Of a stretch of DNA of 64,000 bases, positions 53,985 through 63,370 are shown piece after piece. The stretch comes from Rhodococcus sp. AW25M09 (GTDB taxonomy: Bacteria; Actinomycetota; Actinomycetes; Mycobacteriales; Mycobacteriaceae): NCBI RefSeq assembly GCF_000333955.1, contig NZ_CAPS01000056.1, forward strand, positions 34,494-98,493, read 5' to 3'. The notes below the pieces were generated by a model that saw nothing but the letters and a program-made list of their open reading frames with translations, was not told where the DNA came from and ran no database searches. How positions within the stretch are numbered: position 1 is the first letter of the stretch; each line of letters opens with the position of its first letter. The translations under genes were made by a program, and so were the position numbers.

Positions 53985-54794
53985 TCAGCTGCCCAAATCT
54001 GCCTGAACGACAAGGTCGGCAACCGCTGTGGGATTCGATACCAGAATGGCGTGCGAACCGGGTACCTCGGTCACCGTCGCCCCGGCTCGTTGTGCCATGA
54101 AGCGTTCGGCCGACGTCGGGATGATCTGGTCTTGCTGGGGAATCAGTGCCCAGGAGGGCGTGTCGGCCCAGGACGGTGGGCCGCTCGGCTCGAGCAGAGC
54201 ACCGGCGGCGATGGTCTTCTGGTGAGCAGCCATGCGGGCCGCCTGCTCCTCGCTCAGGTCAGGCGCGAAGAACGTGCGAAACAGAGCGGGCGTGACGTAC
54301 GAGTCGACGTTCTTGCCGATCACGTTGGAGGTGTCGTCGACGATCGACAGGCCGATCACCGGTGGGACCAACGCCGTCACAGGGAATCGGAACGGATCGA
54401 GTTCGAGCGCGACGGGTTCGCCTTCGACCGGCATGAACGCAGCAACGTAGACCAGGGCCTCGACGTTCTCGGCGTGCACGTTGCTGATCACGGTGCCCGC
54501 GTACGAGTGGCCTACCAACACCACGGGGCCGTCGATACCCTCGACGACGTCGGTCACCGAGGCCGCATCGAACGCAGGGCCCCGCAGGGAGTTCTCAGCT
54601 GTGACGACGGGGTAGCCTCGGCCGCGTAGGTTTGCCGCGACGCCGTCCCAGCTGGTGCTGTCGGCGAAGGCTCCGTGTACGAGAACGACGGTCGGCAGCC
54701 CCTGTGCAGCGGCCGGAGCAACGCCGATGCCGACCATGGTGCCCACGGTCAAGGTCGCGGCCGCGAGCAATGAAGTCCAGCTTCGTGTACGCAT
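53985..54794 (-). CDS. secreted alpha/beta-hydrolase
   Basis: 269 residues from the ATG at 54794 (GGAAG upstream). A Sec signal peptide (about 1-31, ending APAAAQG) is followed by a compact fold with VVLVHGAFADSTSW, nucleophile VGHSYAG (near residue 101) and PGSHAILVSNP (histidine). It is like the EstC/salicylate-esterase type hydrolases. Exported, probably with ester substrates. An upstream ATG at 54836 would place 14 extra residues before the signal peptide and is less likely. Confidence 0.86.
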   Translation of the reverse strand: MRTRSWTSLLAAATLTVGTMVGIGVAPAAAQGLPTVVLVHGAFADSTSWDGVAANLRGRGYPVVTAENSLRGPAFDAASVTDVVEGIDGPVVLVGHSYAGTVISNVHAENVEALVYVAAFMPVEGEPVALELDPFRFPVTALVPPVIGLSIVDDTSNVIGKNVDSYVTPALFRTFFAPDLSEEQAARMAAHQKTIAAGALLEPSGPPSWADTPSWALIPQQDQIIPTSAERFMAQRAGATVTEVPGSHAILVSNPTAVADLVVQADLGS

Positions 54795-54938
54795 GCTTCC
54801 AACTTGCCACACGCCATAAGTTCTCGCGGTGTTCACCGCCTGGATCGGACCAGCTTGGTCTCAGGGAGAGCTCGTATGCTTGGGTTGTAGGCAGTCGCGT
54901 TTGCCCGACCGGGTGATCGTGAAACGGTAGGTCCGATC

Positions 54939-55865
54939 GTGAGCGAGAGTTCGATGAAGTCTCGGATGGCCGAGTACCCACGTCCCCATCACTGTTTGCT
55001 GCACATCAGTGACACGCATCTCGTCGACGGTGAAGGCCGGTTGTACGGCGGGGTGGACAGTGAGTTACGGCTCGAGCAGGTAATGACCGACGTTCGCAAC
55101 TCCGGCGTCCGCCCCGACGCATTGGTGTTCACGGGCGACCTGACGGACAAGGGCGAGCCGGGCGCCTACGAGAAGCTGCGGGCTCTGGTCGAGCCGGTCG
55201 CCGAGGAACTGGGCGCGCAGATCGTCTGGGCGATGGGCAATCACGACGACCGCGCGACGTTCCGTCAGAAGCTTCTCGACGCCGAACCGAGTGGTCGGTC
55301 CATCGATCGCCTGCACGACGTCGACGGTCTTCGCATTGTCACCCTCGATACGACGGTCCCCGGCGAGCATCACGGCGAACTCGGCGACGAGCAATTGGCC
55401 TGGCTGGCCGACACTCTCGCAACGCCGGCCGAATTCGGCACCATTCTGGCGATGCATCATCCGCCGGTGCCTACTGTGCTCGATCTCGCCGTGCTGGTCG
55501 AACTGCTCGATCAGCCGCGCCTCGCCGCCGTGCTGCGCGGAACCGATGTGAGATCCATTCTCGCTGGGCACCTGCACTATTCGACGACCGCCACGTTCGC
55601 AGGCATTCCCGTTTCGGTCGCGTCGGCCACGTGCTACACGCAGGATCTCAACGTGCCCGCCGGCGGATTGCGCGGCCGCGACGGTGCCCAGGGATACAAC
55701 CTGGTCCATGTATACGACGACACGATCGTGCATTCGGTGGTGCCGACGGGATCGTACGACACCGTGGGAGAGACGGTGTCCGCACAGGAAACCGCGCGCA
55801 GGTTGAGCGAAGCGGGAGTCACCATCGCAGACAGCGCTCGCCGAAAGACCTTCAGCGACGCCTGA
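54939..55865 (+). CDS. cpdA: class III cyclic-nucleotide phosphodiesterase (Rv0805/CpdA type)
   Basis: 308 residues. Metallophosphoesterase motifs are complete: LLHISDTHL (D, H), FTGDLTDKG (D), GNHDD (N, H), MHHPP (H) and LAGHLHYS (two H). The [16 protein letters not shown] and [10 protein letters not shown] stretches match Rv0805 of Mycobacterium, which hydrolyses cAMP and 2',3'-cyclic nucleotides. GTG at 54939 is the longest start; ATGs at 54954 and 54966 are possible. cpsY is convergent 3 bases away, as in mycobacteria. Confidence 0.9.
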   Translation: MSESSMKSRMAEYPRPHHCLLHISDTHLVDGEGRLYGGVDSELRLEQVMTDVRNSGVRPDALVFTGDLTDKGEPGAYEKLRALVEPVAEELGAQIVWAMGNHDDRATFRQKLLDAEPSGRSIDRLHDVDGLRIVTLDTTVPGEHHGELGDEQLAWLADTLATPAEFGTILAMHHPPVPTVLDLAVLVELLDQPRLAAVLRGTDVRSILAGHLHYSTTATFAGIPVSVASATCYTQDLNVPAGGLRGRDGAQGYNLVHVYDDTIVHSVVPTGSYDTVGETVSAQETARRLSEAGVTIADSARRKTFSDA

Positions 55866-55868
55866 GTG

Positions 55869-57356
55869 TCAGCGCTCGTCGTTGCGGGGGCGTTCCCAGG
55901 GTGCGGCGATGGGGAAATACTGATCCAGGAACTGCGTCACCGACCGCGTGCGCAGATCCAGGTCGACCTCGGGAAAGCTGCCGTCGTTGAGGCAGAAGAA
56001 GTCGACCGACCGCTTGGGTAGCAAGTTCTCCATGGCTTCCAACCCCGCTGCGGTAGTGGTGTCCACATACCGAACCTTGGCGTCCTTCTGGACCACGGCG
56101 CGACCGCTCATCAGTGCGTAATAGTGGTACAGCGAATTCGTCACCGAGATATTGGTACTGGCCCGGAATGCACTCGCTGCGGTGGAGGCGAATTCGTCCG
56201 GGAATTCGTTCTCCATTTCCTGCATCACACTGCGGCGCAACGGAGTTGCTGCATGTTCGAGGTGTCTGGTGGTGGTCATCCCGAATCGGTCCTGCAGGAT
56301 TCGACGGTTCACTCGTGCCGCATTCTCGAACCCGCTGCGATCGGCGTCGCTGTAGCCCAACCCGATTCGGGTCGTCGCCTCGATGAACATGCTGATTCCG
56401 CCGGGGGAGAAGAACATCGAGGGACTGACCGGACGGCCGAAGAACATGTCGTCGTTCGAGTACAGGAAATGCTCGGACAGTCCGGGGATGTGATGCAGCT
56501 GACACTCGACGGCCTGCGAATTGTGGGTCGGTAGAACGGATGTGTCGACGAAGAACGCCTCGCTCGGCACGAACCTCACCGTGGGATGGTCGGCGAGCCA
56601 TGCCGGTCTCGGCGAGTCGGTGGCCACGAAGATGCGTCTGATCCACGGCGCATACATGTGAATCGACCGCAGCGCGTACTTGAGCTCGTCGATCTGACGG
56701 TAACGAGCGGCCGAATCGTCGCCCTCGCCGACCACGTAGTTGGACATCCGTCGCGCGCGCTGGGCCTGAAATTCCGCCGAGGAGCCGTCGACCCACGAGA
56801 AGACGATGTCGATGTCGAAATTGATGTCCGACGCGTGGTCGGCGAACATGTTCTCGATGGTCGGCCAGCTTCTACCGAAGCGTTCGACAGTTCCACGAAC
56901 GGCCTCGTCGGGCCGGATGTTGCGTCTGGTCAAGGAGTTCTCGATCGGTAGCACGATCTCGGACGGCGAGAACGACCACAGTTCGATCTGTACCGCCGTC
57001 GACGCGCCGTAGTACAGCCCGCTGAAGGGCTCTACCCGTGGGCGGTACAGGCGCACGATCCGCGCGTTCGCCGACGGCGACAGCGTGCCGTCGGCCACCA
57101 GCACTGCTTTTCCGCGGGCGTCGACGGTCTTGGAGTAGAACGGCTCGGCGTGGCAGGCATGCACCAGCGCGGCGGTGAGTGCTTCTCGGGCGGCCAGTTC
57201 GATGGCGATGACGGGGCGTTCGTCGTTTCCGCGAACGAGCAAGTATTTGATGCGTGCGGAGTCCAGTACGGCGCGAACGAACAGCAGATCCTCGACCATG
57301 GCCTGGTGGGGAGTGGTGGAGGTGATGGTCAGCGCGTAGCGGCCGTCGTGGCTCAC
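55869..57356 (-). CDS. cpsY: Stealth-family exopolysaccharide phosphotransferase CpsY
   Basis: 495 residues from GTG at 57356. The four Stealth regions are clear: FDIDIVFSWVDG (about 185), QIDELKYALRSIHMYAPW plus RRIFVATD (about 225-250), LPTHNSQAVE and HIPGLSEHFLYSNDDMFFG (about 290-320), and the final FFCLNDGSFPE. It transfers hexose-1-phosphate in polysaccharide building. The open frame extends 40 codons upstream to an ATC at 57476 that follows an ideal GGAAGGA site but lacks any ATG/GTG/TTG, so the true N-terminus is uncertain. Confidence 0.92.
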   Translation of the reverse strand: MSHDGRYALTITSTTPHQAMVEDLLFVRAVLDSARIKYLLVRGNDERPVIAIELAAREALTAALVHACHAEPFYSKTVDARGKAVLVADGTLSPSANARIVRLYRPRVEPFSGLYYGASTAVQIELWSFSPSEIVLPIENSLTRRNIRPDEAVRGTVERFGRSWPTIENMFADHASDINFDIDIVFSWVDGSSAEFQAQRARRMSNYVVGEGDDSAARYRQIDELKYALRSIHMYAPWIRRIFVATDSPRPAWLADHPTVRFVPSEAFFVDTSVLPTHNSQAVECQLHHIPGLSEHFLYSNDDMFFGRPVSPSMFFSPGGISMFIEATTRIGLGYSDADRSGFENAARVNRRILQDRFGMTTTRHLEHAATPLRRSVMQEMENEFPDEFASTAASAFRASTNISVTNSLYHYYALMSGRAVVQKDAKVRYVDTTTAAGLEAMENLLPKRSVDFFCLNDGSFPEVDLDLRTRSVTQFLDQYFPIAAPWERPRNDER

Positions 57357-57530
57357 GACGTCGGATCGTTCACTCAGTCGCGCTGCGGATGCTGCAGATT
57401 CTCGGGTGGCGGCATCGTCGGTCTCGTGCTCCGGTGGAACGAGGTAGATTTCGTGCGGGGCAGAAGACGTGGTGATGGCGTTCCTTCCGGAGTGTGCGCG
57501 CTGGCCGAGAAACCCCGGTGCCCGCTCAGT

Positions 57531-57893
57531 CTAGTGCAGGTCCGCGGCATTTCCGACGGGCTGCGGTAGAACCCGGCTCGCCGCGACCAGGCCCAGTGCT
57601 ACTCCAGCGGCGTCAGCGAGAGCGTCGGCGGCCGATCCTGACCGGCCCAGCGGCAGAATCGCCTGCAGAAACTCCGAGGCGATCGCGAATCCCAGCACCC
57701 ACAGTGCAGTCCGAATCCAGTCGATCCCGGCCAGGCGTGAGGTGTACGCCAGTACCGCGAACAGGACGAAGTGAATGATCTTGTCGCTGTGCTCGAACCC
57801 CGACGGCACCCCGGAAGCGGGGGTGAACAGTACGACCAGCGACACCACGAACGTGACGGCGAGGGGAACCTGATACTTCGACGGCGAGAACAC
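57531..57893 (-). CDS. VanZ-like membrane protein
   Basis: 120 residues with four short membrane segments. SDKIIHFVLFAVLAY, ASEFLQAILPLGR and GSAADALADAAGVALG (key D-A-x-x-D-x-x-G pattern) are characteristic of VanZ-like domains. Function of the family is unclear outside teicoplanin resistance. The GTG start lies 9 bases after the methyltransferase stop, suggesting one transcript. Confidence 0.82.
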   Translation of the reverse strand: MFSPSKYQVPLAVTFVVSLVVLFTPASGVPSGFEHSDKIIHFVLFAVLAYTSRLAGIDWIRTALWVLGFAIASEFLQAILPLGRSGSAADALADAAGVALGLVAASRVLPQPVGNAADLH

Positions 57894-57902
57894 CTGCCGA
57901 GT

Positions 57903-58571
57903 TTACCGGCGCTGCAGCACCACAACTGTGTCGATTCGCTCATCGCCGTCGGGCGTGATGCGGGTCCGATGTTCGGCGTGGATCACCTCGAACCCGTCGC
58001 CGGCCGCAGCGACGACCGGTTCCGGTGCAAACAGTCGATGCCTGGCCGGATGCTGCGCCGCATGGCTGTCGCTTGGACTGTGGCCGACGATCAGGAGACG
58101 TCCCTTCGGTGCGACCGCTGCGGCGAACCTGCGGGTGGTCAGTTCGAGTTCGTCCGGTGGCACCTGCAGGAAGTGCACCGACACCAGATCGAACGCCGCG
58201 GCCGGGGGAGTCCAGTCCAGAACATCCTCTTGTTGCCACTGCATCGAGAGTGTCGGCGGCTCGAGTGCCTGTTGTGCTGCACGAGCGCGGCCGAGGGCTA
58301 CATCGGAGATGTCGACACCTGTCACGTCCCAACCCGCACCGGCCAGCCACAGGGAGTCGGCACCTTCACCGCAGCCGATGTCCAGGGCGCGGCCCGGAGT
58401 CAGCTCGGACGCTTCCTGTACCAACACTGCGTTGGGATTGCCGCTCCAGATCGCGGTGCGCTGGTTGTAGAGGTCGTCCCAGAATGCTTCGTCGAAGGTG
58501 CCGTTCTCGAAATCCGGTTCCGTGTTGCTCCGGTCGGCGGGATGAGCGTGCGCGTGCGTGTGATCGGCCAT
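57903..58571 (-). CDS. class I SAM-dependent methyltransferase
   Basis: 222 residues. A His-rich start (DHTHAHAHPAD) precedes the fold. The SAM-binding loop is ALDIGCGEGADSLWLA (near residue 62), followed by VTGVDIS and DVLDWTPPAAAFDLV. It resembles thiopurine/tellurite-type small methyltransferases; substrate unknown. The ATG at 58571 is chosen because the longer upstream frame runs antisense through the phosphoribosyltransferase gene. Confidence 0.87.
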   Translation of the reverse strand: MADHTHAHAHPADRSNTEPDFENGTFDEAFWDDLYNQRTAIWSGNPNAVLVQEASELTPGRALDIGCGEGADSLWLAGAGWDVTGVDISDVALGRARAAQQALEPPTLSMQWQQEDVLDWTPPAAAFDLVSVHFLQVPPDELELTTRRFAAAVAPKGRLLIVGHSPSDSHAAQHPARHRLFAPEPVVAAAGDGFEVIHAEHRTRITPDGDERIDTVVVLQRR

Positions 58572-58655
58572 GGTTCGAGACTGCCCGCTCACGTACGCGG
58601 GCGCAAACAAATTTGCTCGATCAGCAAAGAGAGGTTTTGGGTAGAGTGGCTCGTC

Positions 58656-59129
58656 ATGGACGAACCGGAACGCGAAGTACTGACGTGGGAAACCTTCGGG
58701 GACGTCTCGCGCGACCTGACCAAGAAGATCGTCGACGACGGCTTCGTTCCGGACATCGTCATCGCGATCGCCCGCGGAGGGTTGATTCCCGCCGGAGCGA
58801 TCGCGTATGCCATGGGTGTCAAGGCTGCCGGCACCCTCAATGTCGAGTTCTACTCCGATATCGAGGAGACTCTGGCCGATCCTGTTGTCCTGGAACCCCT
58901 CTTGGATACCGACTCGATCGTCGGCAAGAAGCTGCTCGTCGTCGACGATGTCGCCGACTCCGGTCGCACACTGGCTCTGGTCATCGATCTGTTGAAAGTG
59001 CATACGCCCGATGTGCGCTCGGCCGTCATCTACACCAAGCCGAGAACCATTGTGCAGCCTGACTATTCATGGCGTGAGACCGACAAGTGGATCAATTTTC
59101 CGTGGTCCACGTTGCCGGTCATCAGCTGA
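58656..59129 (+). CDS. phosphoribosyltransferase, xanthine/guanine-type
   Basis: 157 residues, type I PRTase fold. VIAIARGGLIPAGAIAYAMGV (about 35-55) and the PRPP loop LLVVDDVADSGRTLALV (about 95-111) are intact, with WINFPW near the end. Members of this size are annotated as hypoxanthine/xanthine-guanine PRTases or nucleotide-salvage proteins. The stop is 1 base from the stop of the convergent quinone reductase gene. Confidence 0.88.
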   Translation: MDEPEREVLTWETFGDVSRDLTKKIVDDGFVPDIVIAIARGGLIPAGAIAYAMGVKAAGTLNVEFYSDIEETLADPVVLEPLLDTDSIVGKKLLVVDDVADSGRTLALVIDLLKVHTPDVRSAVIYTKPRTIVQPDYSWRETDKWINFPWSTLPVIS

Positions 59130-59130
59130 G

Positions 59131-60165
59131 TTATTCGCTGGAGACGTCGATCAGCACCTTGCCGACGGTTCCGTTCTCCACTGCGTCGTGCGCGGCTGCG
59201 GTCTCGCTCAGCGAGTAGCGGTGCAGCGGAAGCCCGGTGTCTTCACCGACCTCCAGCACGCCTGCGGCCGCGGCGGCGCTGACGTCTGCCTCGGCATTGC
59301 GCAGAGCCTCGTCGCCGACGGTGTAGAGGAGAATGAACTGGTAGCGAGTGTTGAGCACCATATTCGGCCGAACGTCGAATGTGACGGTGTCGCCGCCGTT
59401 GTTGGCGTAGACGGCAACCGATGCTCGGTTCGCTCCCACGGCAGCGTTGAGTGCGGCGTTCTGAGCGGGAGCGACCTCGACGATCAGATCGATTCCGGCA
59501 GGGATCAATTCGCGAATCTCGGCTGCGGCGTCGCCGGTCTTGTAATTCACGACATGGTGCGCACCGGCCGCAGTGGCCAGAGCGCCCTTCTCCGGTCCGC
59601 TGACCGTCGTCACCACGGTCGCGCCGGCCCACCGAGCCAACTGGATCGCGGCGTGTCCGACGGCACCGGCACCGCCGGCAACCAGAACCGACTTGCCGTC
59701 CAGCGCGCCTGGATGAAGCCGTGTGGGTCCGTCCTCGGAGACGGTCAATGCGCGGTGCGCCGTCATCGCGGGGACTCCGAGGCTTGCGCCCACGTCGAAC
59801 CCGACGCCGTCGGGCAGCGAAACCACCCGGGAGGCGGGCAGAATCGCGAAGGCCTGTGCCGTTCCGGTCGGACGTTGGTGCTGGGCGAGGTAGACCCAGA
59901 CCCGATCTCCGACGGAGACTCCGTCGACGTCGGGGCCGACAGCGTCGATCACGCCGGCACCGTCCTGGTTCGGTACCACCTCGTCGAATGCCAGCTTCTC
60001 GCCCGGCCCGGAGCCGGTCCTGTTCTTCCAGTCCGTCGGATTGACGCCCGAGACCACGATGCGTACGCGCACTTCGCCTGCGGCGGGAGCGGTCACCTCG
60101 CGATCCTTCAGTTCCAGGACGGACGAATCGCCGGTGCGGGTGTACACGATCGCTGAAGCAGTCAT
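59131..60165 (-). CDS. zinc-less NADPH:quinone reductase (MDR superfamily)
   Basis: 344 residues from the ATG at 60165. VSGVNPTDWKNRTG (residues near 42), the NQDGAGVIDAVGPDV region and the NADPH loop VLVAGGAGAVGHAAIQLA (about 152-168) identify a QOR/zeta-crystallin-like enzyme; the zinc ligands of alcohol dehydrogenases are absent. It reduces quinones or enones with NADPH. An upstream start 20 codons earlier has no good ribosome site. Confidence 0.9.
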   Translation of the reverse strand: MTASAIVYTRTGDSSVLELKDREVTAPAAGEVRVRIVVSGVNPTDWKNRTGSGPGEKLAFDEVVPNQDGAGVIDAVGPDVDGVSVGDRVWVYLAQHQRPTGTAQAFAILPASRVVSLPDGVGFDVGASLGVPAMTAHRALTVSEDGPTRLHPGALDGKSVLVAGGAGAVGHAAIQLARWAGATVVTTVSGPEKGALATAAGAHHVVNYKTGDAAAEIRELIPAGIDLIVEVAPAQNAALNAAVGANRASVAVYANNGGDTVTFDVRPNMVLNTRYQFILLYTVGDEALRNAEADVSAAAAAGVLEVGEDTGLPLHRYSLSETAAAHDAVENGTVGKVLIDVSSE

Positions 60166-60265
60166 ACCGGGGTCAACGCGCGCGGCCCGCCCCGATGTTC
60201 CCCGCGAGGTAATCGGGGTATGCATGACTGGTCATCAGTGCTGTCGAAGAAGAGATGGATCTTTC

Positions 60266-60778
60266 ATGAACCACAACGACCTGCTCACCGACGCGTTCGA
60301 CCGGATCAAAGAACTCGTTCATTCGATATTGGACGACATCCCCGCCGCCGCGTTGACCTACCGGCCGGACTCCGATGCAAACAGCGTCGCGTGGTTGGTG
60401 TGGCACCTGACTCGGGTGCAGGACGACCACATCGCCGGTGTTGCCGGAAGCGAGCAGCTCTGGAACTCCGACTCGTGGTTCGAGCGCTTCGGTCTTCCGT
60501 TCGACCGGTCCGACATCGGATACGGCCAGTCGTCCTCGGACGTCGCCGAGGTCACCTCCAGCGCCGAGCTGCTGCGCGAGTACCACGACGCCGTGCACTC
60601 GAAAACCGTTGCGTACCTGAGCAGCGTCGGTGTCGACGACTTGGACCGGATCGTCGACGAGAACTGGGATCCGCCGGTGACGCTCGGTGCACGGCTGATA
60701 TCGGTGGTGTCCGACGACCTTCAGCATGCCGGGCAGGCGAGCTACGTGCTCGGCCTGTACACCCGGCAGGCCCAGTAG
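60266..60778 (+). CDS. DinB/DUF664-type four-helix protein (possible mycothiol transferase)
   Basis: 170 residues, all-helical. Histidines of the DinB metal triad are probably in LVWHLTRVQDDH (near 48-59) and DDLQHAGQ (near 155). Family members in mycothiol producers include mycothiol-dependent isomerases and transferases; the exact reaction is unknown. Its stop directly abuts the stop of the convergent SRPBCC gene with no spacer. Confidence 0.8.
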   Translation: MNHNDLLTDAFDRIKELVHSILDDIPAAALTYRPDSDANSVAWLVWHLTRVQDDHIAGVAGSEQLWNSDSWFERFGLPFDRSDIGYGQSSSDVAEVTSSAELLREYHDAVHSKTVAYLSSVGVDDLDRIVDENWDPPVTLGARLISVVSDDLQHAGQASYVLGLYTRQAQ

Positions 60779-61273
60779 TCAGGCGTAGCGCTTCTGCAGG
60801 TTTTCCAGCGTCTTGGCGATGTTGCGACGCTGGAACTGCGGGAACGTCTTGCCGCTGGTGACGATCTTGTCGAACACGAGGGCCAGGGCATCGGGCCACT
60901 TCGTGCGGTCGTCGGTCCAGGTCTCGGTGACTTTCGTGCCGCTCGCCACCGGCTCGAAGTCGTAGCGCCAGGTTGCGTTCGCGCCCTTGATCTTCGGAGT
61001 GCTCTTGCCGATGGCGTGGACGCGAAATTCGAATGTCTTGCCCGGGTCGGCTGCGGTGACGGTGCAGCGAGTGATCCACTTCGCCCGGCCGCGCTTGTTG
61101 GTTCCGTCGAACACCATCCCCACGTAGGCACTCTCGCGAGCGTCGTGGACCGTGGCACCCGTGTTCTCGGGGCTCCACCCGCCCATCTTGGTGGGGTCGC
61201 TGATTGCAGCGTAGAGCGTGTCGGCGTCGGCGTTCACGACGATGCTGTCCGAGACGGTGAATTCACGTGTCAT
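60779..61273 (-). CDS. SRPBCC (START-like) ligand-binding protein
   Basis: 164 residues. FTVSDSIVVNADADTLYAAISDPTKMGGWSPE start and the long C-terminal helix (TFPQFQRRNIAKTLENLQ) match polyketide-cyclase-like SRPBCC proteins that bind hydrophobic ligands. The ATG at 61273 overlaps the SDR stop (ATGA), so it is co-translated with the SDR; they may act on a shared lipid-like substrate. Confidence 0.86.
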   Translation of the reverse strand: MTREFTVSDSIVVNADADTLYAAISDPTKMGGWSPENTGATVHDARESAYVGMVFDGTNKRGRAKWITRCTVTAADPGKTFEFRVHAIGKSTPKIKGANATWRYDFEPVASGTKVTETWTDDRTKWPDALALVFDKIVTSGKTFPQFQRRNIAKTLENLQKRYA

Positions 61274-62094
61274 GACGACGCACCGTTCTTCAGACCGGGA
61301 TGGATTCGAGTGAGCATGGGCACTAACAGCGTTCGCGGGGTGATCTGGGCGAAGATCGATCCGATGCGGTTGGCGGGCCCGGGGATCGAGACCATGCGTC
61401 CCTTGGTCATATCGTCGACGGCTGTCTTGGCCACCGTTTCTGCCGACACCCACATGATCGATGGAAGTGCCTTCTCTGCATCGTCTTTCGCGAACCCTGC
61501 GGCCTCGCCGAATCCGGTCTGCACCGGTCCGGGGCACAGTGCGGTCGCGGTCACTCCGGTTCCGCGCAGCTCACCGGTCAGGGACTGGGTGTACGAGAGC
61601 ACGAATGCCTTGCACGCGCCGTAGCCGGCCTGGCCGGGCAAGGGCTGGAACGCTGCAGTCGAGGCCACATTGAGCAGTGCGCCGCGCCCTCGCTGGATCA
61701 TGCCGGGGAGGAATCGGGTGCACAGGTCTGCGACGGCGACCACGTCGACCTCGATCATGTGCATCTCCGCGTCCGGGTTCGATTCCGCGACGGGCCCGAG
61801 AGTGGAGAGTCCGGCGTTGTTGATCAGGATGTCCGGGATCATGCCGAGCTCGGTGATGCGGCCGAGCAGTTCTGCGCGCACCGTGCGGTCGGAGAGGTCG
61901 GCGGCGAGGACTTCGGCGCGGACGCCCAGCGCGCGGATTTCGTCGGCCAGTTCGCTCAGCTTGTCGGCGCGGCGGGCGACGAGAGTGACGCCGTGGCCAC
62001 GGGAGGCGAGTTCGCGGGCGATGGCAGCCCCGATTCCCGAAGACGCTCCCGTCACGACGGCTGTCCGGTCAGGGGCTGGGCGGGGAAGGCTCAT
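61270..62094 (-). CDS. short-chain dehydrogenase/reductase (SDR)
   Basis: 274 residues from the ATG at 62094. Cofactor loop TGASSGIG near residue 14, RRADKL after the second strand (suggesting NADP), NNAGLS, and the catalytic YGACK with preceding Ser. PSIMWVSAETVAK and the hydrophobic C-terminus resemble DltE-like SDRs. First gene of a pair with the SRPBCC protein; divergent from the iron-type binding protein, so a 102-base spacer carries both promoters. Confidence 0.9.
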   Translation of the reverse strand: MSLPRPAPDRTAVVTGASSGIGAAIARELASRGHGVTLVARRADKLSELADEIRALGVRAEVLAADLSDRTVRAELLGRITELGMIPDILINNAGLSTLGPVAESNPDAEMHMIEVDVVAVADLCTRFLPGMIQRGRGALLNVASTAAFQPLPGQAGYGACKAFVLSYTQSLTGELRGTGVTATALCPGPVQTGFGEAAGFAKDDAEKALPSIMWVSAETVAKTAVDDMTKGRMVSIPGPANRIGSIFAQITPRTLLVPMLTRIHPGLKNGASS

Positions 62095-62143
62095 GGTCCC
62101 ACCGTAGCGAACGCGCCTTGTGCAGCGCATTTGAGTACGTATA

Positions 62144-62162
62144 GAAGGTTAGCCTACTCTTA
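62144..62162 (+). promoter_or_regulatory. IdeR/DtxR-like iron box
   Basis: GAAGGTTAGCCTACTCTTA matches the 19-base IdeR/DtxR consensus TTAGGTTAGCCTAACCTAA at about 14 positions, with the AGGTTAGCCTA core intact. It ends 34 bases upstream of the ATG of an iron-type binding protein, where iron-loaded repressor would block transcription. Confidence 0.72.
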
Positions 62163-62196
62163 CTTTGCTTTCCTGATTGTTCGTCGAGAGGTAACC

Positions 62197-63255
62197 ATGT
62201 CTTCAGCTCCGTCGGCCGGCCCACGGACTGCCCGTCGTACGACTTTGCTGTCCGCCCTCGTCGTGTCGGCCCTCGTGGTCGGTGCGTGTTCCAGTACCGA
62301 TACCGCCGACGCAGAACAGGCCGATGGCGGCGAATTTGTTGCCGTCACTATCGATTCGGCACTGGGCCAGGCCGTCATTACCGACAAGCCGGAGCGCATT
62401 GTCACCCTCGGGCAGGGATCTGCCGAGACGGCGATCGCGCTGGGTACCGTCCCGGTCGGTGTCGAGGAGTATTCGTGGGGTGCCGACGAATCCGGTTATC
62501 TGCCTTGGGTTCACGACGCGGTGACCGAGCTAGGAGCCGAATTGCCGCAGCAGTTCACCGGCGGAACAGAATTGAACATCGAAGCGGTCGCGGCGCTCGC
62601 GCCGGATCTGATCCTGGCCCCGTGGTCGGGAGTGACGCAGGATCAATTCGACAAGATGAGCGCGTTCGCTCCGGTGGTCGCATACGAGGAGCAGCCGTGG
62701 ACAACGGCCTGGCAAGACCAGATCATTGTCATCGGCAAGGCCATGGGTGAGGAGCAGAAGGCGGCAGAAGAAATCGACAAGATCGAGAGCCGCTTCGCCG
62801 ACGCTGCTACCGAGCATCCTGATTACGCCGGAGTGAGCTTCTCGTACATCTACAACACCGGGCCCGGGACGCTCGGGGTGTTTCTCGCCGATGAGCAGCG
62901 CGTTGCGATGGTCCGCGCCCTCGGGTTGCAGGTCGATCCGGTGGTGAACACGCTCGACGAGACCGAGGGCACCGACTCGGCGGTCATCGGGTTGGAGAAC
63001 GCGAATCTGTTGAACGATTCCGATCTGATCTTCACCTTCTACTCGGATCCGCAGAACCGCACCGATACCGAGAAACAGCCCGCGTACAAGCAGATTCCGG
63101 CGGTGTCGCGTGGTTCGGTCGTCGCGCCGACGGATCAGTCCTTCGTGACCGGGTCGTCCATCATCAACCCTTTGACGGTGCCGTGGGCACTCGAGCGATA
63201 TGTGCCGATGATCGACGAGGCCGTCTCGACGCTGGGCGAAGCGGGGCCGTCGTAA
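62197..63255 (+). CDS. iron-siderophore ABC transporter substrate-binding lipoprotein
   Basis: 352 residues. Signal peptide with lipobox VGAC (cysteine near residue 30). FecB/FepB-type fold: PERIVTLGQGSAETAIALG (about 65-85), ALAPDLILAPWSG and the late PAVSRGSVVAP motif. It captures ferric siderophores for an ABC importer whose other genes are not in this window. GAGAGGTAACC precedes the ATG. An IdeR-like box upstream predicts induction when iron is scarce. Confidence 0.93.
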   Translation: MSSAPSAGPRTARRTTLLSALVVSALVVGACSSTDTADAEQADGGEFVAVTIDSALGQAVITDKPERIVTLGQGSAETAIALGTVPVGVEEYSWGADESGYLPWVHDAVTELGAELPQQFTGGTELNIEAVAALAPDLILAPWSGVTQDQFDKMSAFAPVVAYEEQPWTTAWQDQIIVIGKAMGEEQKAAEEIDKIESRFADAATEHPDYAGVSFSYIYNTGPGTLGVFLADEQRVAMVRALGLQVDPVVNTLDETEGTDSAVIGLENANLLNDSDLIFTFYSDPQNRTDTEKQPAYKQIPAVSRGSVVAPTDQSFVTGSSIINPLTVPWALERYVPMIDEAVSTLGEAGPS

Positions 63256-63370
63256 GCGGACGTATGCTTTCGCCGTTGTCTCGATACCGAGCTGTTACGA
63301 CTGGGAGGCCCGGTGGCGTCTCACCGGCCAGCGAGGGTTCCGTCGAACATGTCGAAAGGGAGAACGGACT

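Noticed and set aside
63256..63370. Leader of the small membrane protein as a riboswitch
   Set aside because: A single hairpin with a GCGTCT loop is visible, but no conserved core of any riboswitch class I know. It is left as an unexplained leader.
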